Position numbers and translations under genes: made by a program
Notes under the pieces: model-generated
Database searches by the model: none
Told to the model about the DNA's origin: nothing
The model's input: the letters and a program-made list of their open reading frames with translations, nothing else
Source of the DNA: an uncultured Veillonella sp.
Lineage (GTDB): Bacteria; Bacillota; Negativicutes; Veillonellales; Veillonellaceae
Reading direction: 5' to 3'
Length of the DNA: 50,955 nt
Assembly: GCA_900556785.1 (NCBI GenBank)
Contig: USQK01000003.1
Location: forward strand, 1 to 50,955
Shown: one piece after another, positions 7,016-16,107 of the stretch
Position numbering within the stretch: the stretch's first letter is position 1
Layout: each line of letters opens with the position of its first letter

Positions 7016-9037
7016 ATGAGTGAACAATTTTTTCTATCCCTACAACAAAATATAAAACTAATGCTTTGGGCTCCTATATTGAGCACCATCTTTCGAATCA
7101 TATTCATGATTGTGTATAATCCTTACCCTACATGGAAGGGTCGCTGGAAATCTGTATTAGGTTCATTGCGTTACGGCTTCTGGTGGGGCATGGATTTTGA
7201 TGCTTATGTATTCTTACTGCCCTTAGTATTGGTGACGCTCCCTGCATTATTATTTGATGGGTATCACCAAATAGAAGATACTGTACGGTTAGTAGGATTA
7301 ATCATTTATTCCTGCATACTTTACGCAGCTTTTGCAGGAAAAATGATTTTTTATAAGCATTTCCATGATACGTATAACTATATGGTTCATTATGGAAATC
7401 ATGCAGAGAAACGTAATTTGATTGATGTATTCTTTAATCAAGATCGAGGAATTCTCGTCATTTTAGGATTGATTCCTATTACGTTTATATCCTGGTATAT
7501 GGGAGATTTCTTCTTATCCTTGCCATTTATACCTTATCCAACTATTGAAGGAACTTGGCCTACTGTAGCTTGGAATATAGGTCTTGTGGCTGCCTCCGTT
7601 TTGGGGTTTTATTGGTTCCGCTATGGTGGAACATTATCTCATGATGATAAACCAGAATGGGATACGATTCCTACAGTGGTAAAAGAGGATATATTCTTTG
7701 CTCGTGCTACAGTGCCAGATCTATGTGCCTTAGAAACGGTGCTAAAACATCCCCTTCGTGATGAATATACCGCATCTGCTGAGGACATTGATGACGCGAT
7801 TCACCGTATTGTTCCTAAGGAATATAAAGATTCTTGGCAGGATTTGAATACACCGCTTCATGCATTCAAGCGCGTTGCATCAGGTCCTCGTATTGATAAA
7901 CCACAACATATATTTTTTATTGTTGGTGAAAGTATCCCACAATGGTCTCTTGATAAACCTTATAAGGAACTTAATATATGTCCTGGTTTATGGGATTTTA
8001 AAGATAATCCATATACGGCGCAAGTGCCTAATTTCTTGCCTGCCGGTAATGTATCTCGTCCATCCATTGTGAGTCTGTTATCTGGTGTCTATGATGCGGG
8101 TATGGAAATCAATGAACGGGAAGCCTTCTGGCATGAATCATTGCCGACTTCTTTGGCATCTCAAATGAAACGTTTAGGTTATGATACGATTTACTGGTAT
8201 GGTGGCAATGCATCGTATGGTAACTTTAATCACTTTGGTAAGGCTCAAGGATTTGACCGCGTAGAAAGTGCTTCCGTTTTTTGTGGTCCCGATGCACCTA
8301 AAACATGGGTAGGCGTCTATGATCATGTATTTTTAGAACATATTGAAGAGGAAATCAAATCGTTAGAACATCCTACATTCCATTTTATTTACACTACATC
8401 CAATCATGGTCCTTATAAAATGGAGGATTCCTTATTAGATTATGATCCTGAAAAGGTCATGCCGAACCTTGGAGATGATTTAAAATCCAACAAGAAACGC
8501 AATAAAGAATTGGCTACCTATCGCTATAGTGATAAGGCGATTTTTAACTTTGTTAATGCTATGAAAGAGGCATTTCCTGATAGTTTATTCGTTGTTACCG
8601 GTGACCACTCTAATCTATTTGGCTCTTTGAATAATACATCCTTAATTCAACGAGACTATACGTTGCGCGATACATTCTGTACGGTAGGGCTGTTACAACA
8701 TTTTGCTTTCACAAAGGATATGATTACGGCACCCATTGGCACGCATATGAGCCTCATGCCTACCATTATTGAAGCCATTGCACCAAAGGGTTTCGAATAC
8801 TATTCCATCGTACCGTCCTTGTTTGATGAACAACCAGATACATTAGTTACACCGTATCAATGGATTACACCTCATATGATGGGCGATGTTCGTATGGATT
8901 ATGGTGAAAGTAACATACCGTCCTATAAACCGGTTGAGCCAATTCGCCCTATTAATAATCATGGGGACGATGCGCGAGATTGGACAATGTTGACCATGTG
9001 GCTCATTAACCATGAGGACAGCATGAATAAGTCGTAG
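7016..9037 (+). CDS. LtaS/MdoB-like sulfatase-superfamily membrane transferase (second copy)
   Basis: 673 aa, same architecture as the gene at 4118-6097: about five transmembrane helices in the first 205 residues and then a periplasmic sulfatase-like domain. FFIVGES near 300 and GDHSNLF near 530 match the metal-site motifs of the first copy. The nucleophile region differs, reading GNVSRPSIVSLLSG near 343, so the likely nucleophile is Ser instead of Thr. The two proteins are diverged paralogues and may use different acceptors or donors. ATG 7016 is preceded by GGAAG at 5 nt; another ATG at 7012 is out of frame. The 9057-9100 hairpin follows. Confidence 0.83.
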   Translation: MSEQFFLSLQQNIKLMLWAPILSTIFRIIFMIVYNPYPTWKGRWKSVLGSLRYGFWWGMDFDAYVFLLPLVLVTLPALLFDGYHQIEDTVRLVGLIIYSCILYAAFAGKMIFYKHFHDTYNYMVHYGNHAEKRNLIDVFFNQDRGILVILGLIPITFISWYMGDFFLSLPFIPYPTIEGTWPTVAWNIGLVAASVLGFYWFRYGGTLSHDDKPEWDTIPTVVKEDIFFARATVPDLCALETVLKHPLRDEYTASAEDIDDAIHRIVPKEYKDSWQDLNTPLHAFKRVASGPRIDKPQHIFFIVGESIPQWSLDKPYKELNICPGLWDFKDNPYTAQVPNFLPAGNVSRPSIVSLLSGVYDAGMEINEREAFWHESLPTSLASQMKRLGYDTIYWYGGNASYGNFNHFGKAQGFDRVESASVFCGPDAPKTWVGVYDHVFLEHIEEEIKSLEHPTFHFIYTTSNHGPYKMEDSLLDYDPEKVMPNLGDDLKSNKKRNKELATYRYSDKAIFNFVNAMKEAFPDSLFVVTGDHSNLFGSLNNTSLIQRDYTLRDTFCTVGLLQHFAFTKDMITAPIGTHMSLMPTIIEAIAPKGFEYYSIVPSLFDEQPDTLVTPYQWITPHMMGDVRMDYGESNIPSYKPVEPIRPINNHGDDARDWTMLTMWLINHEDSMNKS

Positions 9038-9056
9038 TATAATTAAATGATAATAG

Positions 9057-9100
9057 TCTATTGATGTATATGTAATCACTATTTCGTATACATCAATAGA
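9057..9100. repeat. Intergenic hairpin (14-bp perfect inverted repeat)
   Basis: TCTATTGATGTATA and its exact complement, 16-nt loop, in the 106-bp gap before the GT4 gene. No U tract follows. It is similar in style to the hairpin after the first LtaS-like gene. Confidence 0.5.
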
Positions 9101-9143
9101 TGCTACTATATGTGTATTGATATGTGTATGATAGGAGGAACCT

Positions 9144-10229
9144 ATGTCTATAATCAATGTTGTAGGCGCCAAAATTTGGGGTGGCGGTGAACAATATGTA
9201 TATGATATTTGTAAGCAATTACAACAACGACATAGGACTGCGTATATCTTAGTGGACCAATCGAATGAAGATATGCAATCTCGGTATGCCCAAGTGGGCC
9301 ATGTGATGACTGCTAATCTCTATACCTTGAAGGGTTTTCTATCTGTTAATGCCGTGGCTAAACAGATGAAAGAACAGGGGATTAATACGATTGTATGCCA
9401 CTCTGGTAAATATATCTTATTCTGTATTGCTCTTAAGCAGTTAACAGGTGCTAAATTGGTGTTTATAAAGCATAATCTTGTACCTGGTAAAACCGATATA
9501 TATCATAGATGGATTAATGCACAAGTAGATGCCTTCGTTTGTGTGTCTAAACTTGTTTATGACGATCTTATGACGCCTGCTATTAAGGATACTAGCAAAT
9601 ACCATGTTGTATATAATGGTATTGATCCGAACCGATTCCAGTCTTTTTCAGATGCTGTTCCCATGAAGTATAAGGTTAGAACCTTTGGATATAGTGCGCG
9701 TATAACAGAACGAAAAGGTTTGTATCTGATTTTAAGTGCTCTGGAACAGATTCATCAAAACAATCCCGATGTTCGATTGATTATATCGGGGGCTGGTACA
9801 GAGGATCAAATTAAGAAATTAAAAGATTATATACATGCACATCAAATGCATTCTTATGTTGAATTTATAGGCTTTACACGAGATATTGAAGGTTTATATA
9901 GATCCATAGATTGCTTACTATTGCCAACGATAACGCGTGAAGCCTTTGGTCTCGTTATTTGTGAGGCTATGTATTGCGGTGTACCAGTCATTACAAGTGG
10001 CTCTGGGGCTCAGCGAGAAATCATAGACGATGGTGAATCTGGCTTTATTGTAGATCCGCTGAATGAACACAGCTTACAACAAGCCATGGAACATGTGATG
10101 AGTGATGCTGTAGATTTGCCAAATATCATCACAAAGGCACGACAAGTTGTGGAACAGCGATTCATTGTTAATCGTGTGGCAGATGAATTAGTTACGATTA
10201 TAGATAATTTACACTCCACTAATAAGTAA
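9144..10229 (+). CDS. Family 4 (GT-B) glycosyltransferase
   Basis: Cytoplasmic retaining glycosyltransferase, 361 aa. The N-terminal half (about 1-170) has the glycosyltransferase-4-like fold with the loop GAKIWGGGEQYVYDI. The C-terminal half has the donor-binding domain, with the E-x7-E motif in REAFGLVICEAMYCGVPVI near 265-285 and the GESGFIV motif near 298. Sugar specificity cannot be predicted. AGGAGG gives a strong start at ATG 9144. It is followed after 40 bp by the DUF535 gene in the same orientation, within the LPS/glycan block. Confidence 0.9.
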   Translation: MSIINVVGAKIWGGGEQYVYDICKQLQQRHRTAYILVDQSNEDMQSRYAQVGHVMTANLYTLKGFLSVNAVAKQMKEQGINTIVCHSGKYILFCIALKQLTGAKLVFIKHNLVPGKTDIYHRWINAQVDAFVCVSKLVYDDLMTPAIKDTSKYHVVYNGIDPNRFQSFSDAVPMKYKVRTFGYSARITERKGLYLILSALEQIHQNNPDVRLIISGAGTEDQIKKLKDYIHAHQMHSYVEFIGFTRDIEGLYRSIDCLLLPTITREAFGLVICEAMYCGVPVITSGSGAQREIIDDGESGFIVDPLNEHSLQQAMEHVMSDAVDLPNIITKARQVVEQRFIVNRVADELVTIIDNLHSTNK

Positions 10230-10269
10230 TGATAAGGTTTGGTAGTTTTTCAGTGGATAGGAGTTTGAG

Positions 10270-11214
10270 ATGGGATATTTAGAAACACAATGGCAGCGAG
10301 GTCGTAAGATTTACGGCAAACGTAGTTGGAGGGAAACACGACGCACTTTCCTTCATACAATGCGCTCTATCCGCAATAAACGAGAAATAGAGGCACTAGA
10401 GAACTATTTTGCAAGCTATACGCCAGATCCAACATTATTAGACCGTCAAGTTGGTCTATTTGAGTTAATGACGCGATATTTCTTGTTTAAAAGCTCAACA
10501 CCACAGGAACGATTAGAGGCTATTATTAATCATTTTGATTATTTGAAAGATGTGTTTACAGATGAAGCCATTCGCGAAATGTACTCTGTAGATCCAGATA
10601 ATATTTATGACGATGTAAGTCGTATGAATCGTGGCTTTATCGTATGGGAATCAGAAGACCTTGATATGGTGGCCCGTTTATATTATGGACCGGGTCAACG
10701 AAAAGAAGGTTTTTTAACCTTGTTGTTAACCTTGGGTAAACAAGGCGTATATCATGCTAACTTCCGCTTTGGTAAAGGTTTTAATGGGGAACCTGCTATG
10801 TGGATTGGCACGATTCAAGGATATAAAGATGGCCTTGATAATGCTAAAACAGTTACTAAAAAGATGTTTGGGTATCGACCAAAAAACTTTATTATGTTCC
10901 TATTACGCCATATTGCGGTCCTTTGTAAGGTCGAATCCATTTATGCCGTATCTGATGAAGGCTTCTATGCAAATACCCATTTAGTACGCGGCCATCGCGC
11001 TAAGGTAGCTGAGCTAGATCCATTGTGGGAGGAATCTGGTGGTGTTGTATGTAGTGATGACCGTTTCTTCAACATTCCATTAGAGGAATATCGTAAACCT
11101 ATTGAAGAAATTAAATCACAAAAACGTAGCCAATACAGAAAACGCTATGAATTACTCGATCAATATGAGCAAGAGATTCAAGATCATCTGAAACCATTGT
11201 TACGTGTAAAATAG
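10270..11214 (+). CDS. VirK/YbjX family (DUF535) protein
   Basis: 314 aa, recognised by the DUF535 pattern: VWESEDLDMVARLYYGPGQRKEG near 126, the central FRFGKGFNG...MWIGTIQG, LRHIAVLCKVESIYAVSDE, and the basic C-terminal segment KSQKRSQYRKRYELL. Characterised enterobacterial relatives (VirK, YbjX) are linked to surface/LPS-related traits and virulence, but the biochemical activity is not established. No signal peptide or transmembrane segment is obvious. AGGAG precedes ATG 10270. The position between a GT4 and an O-antigen-ligase-like gene fits a role in envelope glycolipid handling; that is inference. Confidence 0.85.
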   Translation: MGYLETQWQRGRKIYGKRSWRETRRTFLHTMRSIRNKREIEALENYFASYTPDPTLLDRQVGLFELMTRYFLFKSSTPQERLEAIINHFDYLKDVFTDEAIREMYSVDPDNIYDDVSRMNRGFIVWESEDLDMVARLYYGPGQRKEGFLTLLLTLGKQGVYHANFRFGKGFNGEPAMWIGTIQGYKDGLDNAKTVTKKMFGYRPKNFIMFLLRHIAVLCKVESIYAVSDEGFYANTHLVRGHRAKVAELDPLWEESGGVVCSDDRFFNIPLEEYRKPIEEIKSQKRSQYRKRYELLDQYEQEIQDHLKPLLRVK

Positions 11215-11282
11215 ATATCTATAAAATAGATGTTAATATGATGAAAATTAGATTGTAACTATGTAGGTGAAAAGGGGTTAGT

Positions 11283-12494
11283 ATGCAATCTTGGATAATT
11301 AAGAATTCTGAAATGGTGCTGACCGTACTCATTTCACTGATGATATGTACGACGCGGTCATCTATGGCACTAGGGAATTTAATATATAGCCTTATTATAT
11401 TGATGACCTTAGTAACTTGTTGGTATAGACGACATGAAATCTCTGTACCACAGTCCATACGCCAATATGGATGGGCCTATGTAGGCATGTTACTATGCGT
11501 ATTGCCGTCCGCATTAATCAGCAATGATATAGCGGTGACTACTAAATATTTCTTTAATATTTGGGTTTGGAAGGTATTAGTCATCGTACCAATTCTGTTA
11601 TTTATTAAAAGTTCTCGCAAATTATACGCTATATTATCAGTATTCTTTGTATATATGGGTATCGATGCTGTATCTGCCTTTGCACAGTATCTATTGGGCT
11701 ATAATTTAGGTCCAGGAGGTCGTGCAGGTGGTGTCATTCATGGCTCTATGATGGGGCTAGCCATGTTGTTAACATTGGCCTTTCCATTGGCTTTAATTGC
11801 CGCTTATGATAAAGCATTTCCTTCATATGTAAGAAAATTAGCTGTATTCTCTTTATTTGGTATGTTATTGGGGATGTGGGGTAATCAAAGCCGTGGTTCT
11901 TGGTTATTTAATGGTATTAACGGTGTACTCATAACATTACGCTATTGCTTTGTTAATATTCGCTATATATTGGTACTACTTGTAGCCGTTGTAGGTATAG
12001 GATATGCATTTAGTAGTAATCAAGCCTATGTAGCTCGTTTTGAAAGTACTTTTAATATAAGCACAGATGGTTCAAATTTGGGCCGTATTTATGTATGGGA
12101 AGCAGATAAGCAAATGATTATGGATCATCCTGTAACAGGTGTTGGTCCTGGATTATGGCAAAAAACATATCGAGAACACTATAAATTAAAACAAGAAACT
12201 CAAGATCTAGGCCATTCTCATAATAATCTATTGCAAATAGCTTCTGAATCTGGCATATTAGGCCTCATTGGATTCTTAGGATTTTCATTCTTTATATTCT
12301 GTAAATCTTTGATACATTATGTTAAATCAAGAAACCCTTATGATTTATCAATAATGGTAGGCTTTATTAGCTATTTGTTTTTGTTTGGATCTATAGATTA
12401 TACATGGGGAAATTCATCGGGGATCCGCATGTTTTGGATTGTTATGGGCATCATGATTCAATTGAAAATAAATGAGAATCACAAGATTGTTTAG
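11283..12494 (+). CDS. O-antigen ligase (WaaL)-like membrane protein
   Basis: 403 aa, about ten to twelve hydrophobic helices. The Wzy_C/WaaL signature is present: WGNQSRGSWL near 199, a long periplasmic loop with GPGLWQKTYREHY, and GHSHNNLLQIASESGILG near 310, whose His is the conserved periplasmic residue of O-antigen ligases and polymerases. It probably transfers undecaprenyl-linked polysaccharide to lipid A-core. AAGGGG lies 6 nt before ATG 11283. A separate Wzy-like polymerase exists at 22.6 kb, which favours the ligase role here. Confidence 0.82.
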   Translation: MQSWIIKNSEMVLTVLISLMICTTRSSMALGNLIYSLIILMTLVTCWYRRHEISVPQSIRQYGWAYVGMLLCVLPSALISNDIAVTTKYFFNIWVWKVLVIVPILLFIKSSRKLYAILSVFFVYMGIDAVSAFAQYLLGYNLGPGGRAGGVIHGSMMGLAMLLTLAFPLALIAAYDKAFPSYVRKLAVFSLFGMLLGMWGNQSRGSWLFNGINGVLITLRYCFVNIRYILVLLVAVVGIGYAFSSNQAYVARFESTFNISTDGSNLGRIYVWEADKQMIMDHPVTGVGPGLWQKTYREHYKLKQETQDLGHSHNNLLQIASESGILGLIGFLGFSFFIFCKSLIHYVKSRNPYDLSIMVGFISYLFLFGSIDYTWGNSSGIRMFWIVMGIMIQLKINENHKIV

Positions 12495-12617
12495 GAAATA
12501 TTTACGTATTATTTAATTGGTTTTTATGTCTGATTTAAATAGACTGAAAATCTCCAAAAAACTACATAAAAGATAGCTAAAATCTATGGTTTTTCATAGT
12601 TTTAAACTTTTGAATAT

Positions 12618-12709
12618 GATACAATATAAGTAAATATTGGTACATTGTATTCGTATGTTTTAGAGGTTGTTTTCTTGAAAATTGTATTGAGAAAACAACC
12701 TTTTTTTAT
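12618..12709 (+). promoter_or_regulatory. Promoter-like site and leader terminator (possible attenuator) of the polysaccharide operon
   Basis: An extended -10 TGA-TACAAT (12617-12625) is followed by a leader of about 35 nt and then a perfect 12-bp hairpin, AGGTTGTTTTCT (12664-12675) with AGAAAACAACCT (12690-12701), and seven T. It is a very strong intrinsic terminator, yet only 18 nt separate it from the ATG of the next gene. No promoter fits in that gap, so any wbaP transcript has to read through it. Confidence 0.55.
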
Positions 12710-12725
12710 AGTTTGGGGTATTAGT

Positions 12726-14162
12726 ATGAATAGTTATGGATATAATAATCACAACAAGTTGCTTGTTAGTAAATTTATAGTGCTTATAGCTGATTATATT
12801 TCTATTGTGCTAGGCACATTAGCAGCTTATCATTTGCGGTTAAATTTACCGTTTTTACCGGTAAGTCCACATTTTAAGGTAGATGAAATCTATGTATATG
12901 GCGTTATACCGCTTGTATTTTTAGCTATATTGCTACTCAATAATACCTATTCTGTTGTATCTCCTTATTGGGATACTATGAAGAACTTATTCCGTAGCAT
13001 TACCATCGGTGTCGTTGTATCTATTGTGCTTATGTACACAGGACACGTAATCAACGATGTATCCCGATTATTTGTTGTCTTTGCTTACTTATTCATGTTG
13101 CTCTTTATCTTTAGCTCCCGTTTTATTGTAGGCAAGATTCTTTCTAAGGCCGGATACTTAACGATACCAGTTTTATTAGTTGGTGCAGGTAAAACAGCAG
13201 AGCTCGTAAAGAAATCCTTAGATCGCATGCCGATTGCTACGTACAAGATTATTGGTTATGTAGATGATAATCCTAAATCCTCTGCCATTGCTAAAGAATA
13301 TCCATGTCTTGGAGTTTTTTCTGATGTTGAAAGAGTTATTAAAGATACAGGTGTACAAACAGTCCTTATATGTGCACCAGGGCTAGAACCTAAAAAGTTA
13401 GTATCATTGGTCAATCAATTGCAATTATTGGTAAAACGCATAGCCTTTGTGCCTGAGTTATTTGGCTTACCAGCAAGTAATATTACGGCTCGTGGCATGA
13501 TGGAAGAGCAAGCTGTTGTATTGCGTGTACAAAACAACTTGGCTCGCAAGTCTAACCGTATTATGAAACGCATTTTTGATATTGTAGCTACTGTATGTGG
13601 GGGCATCTTGATTTTACCAATTCTTGCCATCGTAGCTGTATTGATTTATCTAGATTCTCCAGGGCCTATCGTATTTGGTCATAAGCGCGTTGGACAAGGT
13701 GGTAAAGAGTTCCCATGCTATAAATTCCGCTCCATGGTGCCAAATGCACAAGAGGCATTAGAGGTATATTTGAAAGAAAATCCTGCAGCCCGTGAGGAAT
13801 GGGAACGAGATTTCAAATTAAAAGATGATCCTCGTGTTACTCGTATTGGTAAATTCCTTCGCAAAACAAGCCTTGATGAATTGCCACAATTGTGGAATGT
13901 TCTCGTTGGGGATATGAGCCTCGTAGGTCCTCGTCCTATCGTGCGTGATGAAATCGTAAAATACGGCGACTACATCAATGACTTTTACCTTGTACCACCA
14001 GGAATTACTGGTGTATGGCAAGTGAGCGGTCGTAGCGATACTACCTATGAAGAACGGGTGCTAATGGACTCTTGGTATGTGCATAACTGGTCTGTGTGGA
14101 TCGATATTGTATATCTATTGAAAACTGTGTTGGCTGTCGTTAAATCGAAAGGGGCCTATTAA
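12726..14162 (+). CDS. wbaP: WbaP-type undecaprenyl-phosphate sugar-1-phosphate transferase
   Basis: Polyprenyl-phosphate hexose-1-phosphate transferase that starts polysaccharide repeat-unit assembly at the inner membrane, probably with galactose-1-phosphate. About 478 aa from ATG 12726, which has GGGG 7 nt upstream; longer in-frame starts run through the leader hairpin and are unlikely. The N-terminal part has four to five transmembrane helices, then a Rossmann-like domain (VGAGKTAEL near 155). The C-terminal catalytic domain (about 280-478) opens with a membrane helix, has FGHKRVGQGGKEF and CYKFRSM, then SLDELPQLWNVLVGDMSLVG and GPRP. The TAA overlaps the ATG of glf, indicating translational coupling. 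Galactose specificity is inferred from family resemblance and the adjacent glf. Confidence 0.85.
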   Translation: MNSYGYNNHNKLLVSKFIVLIADYISIVLGTLAAYHLRLNLPFLPVSPHFKVDEIYVYGVIPLVFLAILLLNNTYSVVSPYWDTMKNLFRSITIGVVVSIVLMYTGHVINDVSRLFVVFAYLFMLLFIFSSRFIVGKILSKAGYLTIPVLLVGAGKTAELVKKSLDRMPIATYKIIGYVDDNPKSSAIAKEYPCLGVFSDVERVIKDTGVQTVLICAPGLEPKKLVSLVNQLQLLVKRIAFVPELFGLPASNITARGMMEEQAVVLRVQNNLARKSNRIMKRIFDIVATVCGGILILPILAIVAVLIYLDSPGPIVFGHKRVGQGGKEFPCYKFRSMVPNAQEALEVYLKENPAAREEWERDFKLKDDPRVTRIGKFLRKTSLDELPQLWNVLVGDMSLVGPRPIVRDEIVKYGDYINDFYLVPPGITGVWQVSGRSDTTYEERVLMDSWYVHNWSVWIDIVYLLKTVLAVVKSKGAY

Positions 14163-15259
14163 TGAAATACGATTATTTAGTAGTTGGGGCAGGCCCATTT
14201 GGTGCTGTATTTGCCCATGAAGCGCACAAGCGTGGTAAATCTGTACTTGTTATCGATCGTCGCAATCACATTGCAGGTAATATGTATTGTGAAAGCAAAG
14301 ACGACATCAACATTCACGTGTATGGTGCTCACATTTTCCATACATCCTTGAAGCATGTATGGGACTATGTGAATCAATTTGCTGAGTTCAATCACTATGT
14401 AAATAGCCCTGTAGCAAATTATAAAGGTGAAATGTACAATTTGCCATTTAATATGAATACCTTCTCTAAAATGTGGAATATTCGTACTCCAAAAGAGGCA
14501 CAGGATATCATTACGAAACAACGGGCTGCTATTACAAGTGAACCAAAGAACTTAGAAGAGCAAGCCATTAGCCTTGTTGGTACAGATATTTACGAAAAAC
14601 TCATCAAAGGGTATACGGAAAAACAATGGGGCCGCAAATGTACTGAATTGCCAGCTTTTATTATTAAACGATTACCAGTTCGTTATACATATGATAATAA
14701 CTACTTTAATGACCGTTTCCAAGGCATTCCTATGGGCGGTTATACGAAGATGATTGAACGCATGTTAGAGGGCATCGAAGTTCGTTTAGGCGTAGATTTC
14801 CTTAAACATCGCGATGAATATGAAGCCTTGGCAGATAAGATCATCTATACAGGTCCTATTGATGAATACTTTGGTTATTCTGAAGGTGTTTTAGAATATC
14901 GTGGCCTTCACTTTGAAACAGAACGTCTTGAAGAGGAAAACCATCAAGGCGTTGCCGTTGTGAACTATACAGAAGGAGAAATTCCTTATACTCGCATCAT
15001 CGAGCATAAACACTTTGAATTTGGTACACAACCTGTTACGTATGTAACTAAAGAATATCCAAAAGATTGGAAAATCGGCGAAGAAGCCTATTATCCAGTA
15101 AATGATGTAAAGAATTTAGACCTTTACGCAAAATATGTTAAAAAGGCTGAAACAATTTCCAATGTTATCTTTGGTGGTCGTTTAGGGGAATATAAATATT
15201 ACGATATGGATAAGGTTATTGCTAGTGCCTTGGCATTAGTAGAAAAAGAGTTAGCCTAA
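14162..15259 (+). CDS. glf: UDP-galactopyranose mutase
   Basis: FAD enzyme converting UDP-galactopyranose to UDP-galactofuranose in the cytosol. 365 aa, normal length. It has an N-terminal dinucleotide-binding motif VVGAGPFGAVFA, then RRNHIAGN, the HVYGAHIFHT segment, YNLPFNMNTF, and KQWGRKCTELPA, followed by the C-terminal GGRLGEYKYYDMD that closes over the FAD. All are hallmark Glf motifs. It overlaps the preceding wbaP stop (TAATG) and so is the second gene of the operon. Its presence indicates that the polysaccharide contains galactofuranose. Confidence 0.96.
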   Translation: MKYDYLVVGAGPFGAVFAHEAHKRGKSVLVIDRRNHIAGNMYCESKDDINIHVYGAHIFHTSLKHVWDYVNQFAEFNHYVNSPVANYKGEMYNLPFNMNTFSKMWNIRTPKEAQDIITKQRAAITSEPKNLEEQAISLVGTDIYEKLIKGYTEKQWGRKCTELPAFIIKRLPVRYTYDNNYFNDRFQGIPMGGYTKMIERMLEGIEVRLGVDFLKHRDEYEALADKIIYTGPIDEYFGYSEGVLEYRGLHFETERLEEENHQGVAVVNYTEGEIPYTRIIEHKHFEFGTQPVTYVTKEYPKDWKIGEEAYYPVNDVKNLDLYAKYVKKAETISNVIFGGRLGEYKYYDMDKVIASALALVEKELA

Positions 15260-15316
15260 TTTTTCATATGGTAAGTAGATAGACTTGAGAGACAACACTC
15301 ATGTAGGAGAGTACTA

Positions 15317-16075
15317 GTGAATATTAAGATTTTAGTAGCCACACATAAGCAATATTGGATGCCACAGGATTCTGTATATATGCCAATCCATGTAGGTAGA
15401 GAAGGCAAGGTTGATATTGGTTATACTGGCGATCATACGGGAGATAATATCTCTTCAAAGAATGCAAATTACTGCGAATTGACAGGTCTGTATTGGGCTT
15501 GGAAAAACCTTGATGCGGACTATATCGGTCTCGTCCATTATAGACGTTACTTTACGCGCAAAGAGGTTCGTTCCGTAGAGGATAAAAAGAATCAAATCCT
15601 TACAGGAGCGGAATGGGAACAACTACTTTCAGAATATCCTGTAGTCGTAGCAGATAAGCGTAAATATTATATTGAATCTAACCGTTCTCACTATAATAAT
15701 GCTCACCATAGCGATGGCCTTGATGCGGCAGAGCAAATCATCGCTGAGAAATATCCTGAATATAGCGCTGCTTTCACAAAGGTTTGTAATCGTACTTGGG
15801 CGCATATGTTCAATATGTTCGTTATGCGTCGCGACCTCTTTGATCAATATTGTGAATGGATGTTCTCCATCTTAGAAGAAATTGAACATCGCGTCGATAT
15901 TTCCAATTATGATACATACGAAGCGCGTATCTATGGTTTTGTAAGCGAAATCTTGCTCGACGTATGGATTGAAGCTAATAACATCGACTATAAAGAACAA
16001 AATGTATCCTTTATGGAGCCACAAAATTGGTTGAAAAAAGGTGGCTTATTCTTAAAAAGAAAATTCTTTAAATAA
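15317..16075 (+). CDS. DUF4422 family putative glycosyltransferase
   Basis: 252 aa protein of the DUF4422 family, found in capsule and O-antigen clusters. Visible family features are ILVATHKQYWMP at the N-terminus, the NYCELTGLYWAWKN stretch, GLVHYRRYF near 75 and WAHMFNMFVMRRDLFDQYCEWMF near 160. Relatives are treated as sugar transferases, sometimes galactofuranosyl transferases; given the adjacent glf, a Galf transferase is attractive but unproven. GTG start at 15317 with AGGAG upstream. Co-directional with glf, gap 57 bp. Confidence 0.82.
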   Translation: MNIKILVATHKQYWMPQDSVYMPIHVGREGKVDIGYTGDHTGDNISSKNANYCELTGLYWAWKNLDADYIGLVHYRRYFTRKEVRSVEDKKNQILTGAEWEQLLSEYPVVVADKRKYYIESNRSHYNNAHHSDGLDAAEQIIAEKYPEYSAAFTKVCNRTWAHMFNMFVMRRDLFDQYCEWMFSILEEIEHRVDISNYDTYEARIYGFVSEILLDVWIEANNIDYKEQNVSFMEPQNWLKKGGLFLKRKFFK

Positions 16076-16107
16076 TAGACCTATTTGTATTATGGAGAAA
16101 TTTTTTG

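Noticed and set aside
12645..12725. N-terminal extension of the WbaP-type protein
   Set aside because: The extra codons are the arms and loop of the intrinsic terminator, and the start would be TTG without a ribosome binding site; ATG 12726 has one.
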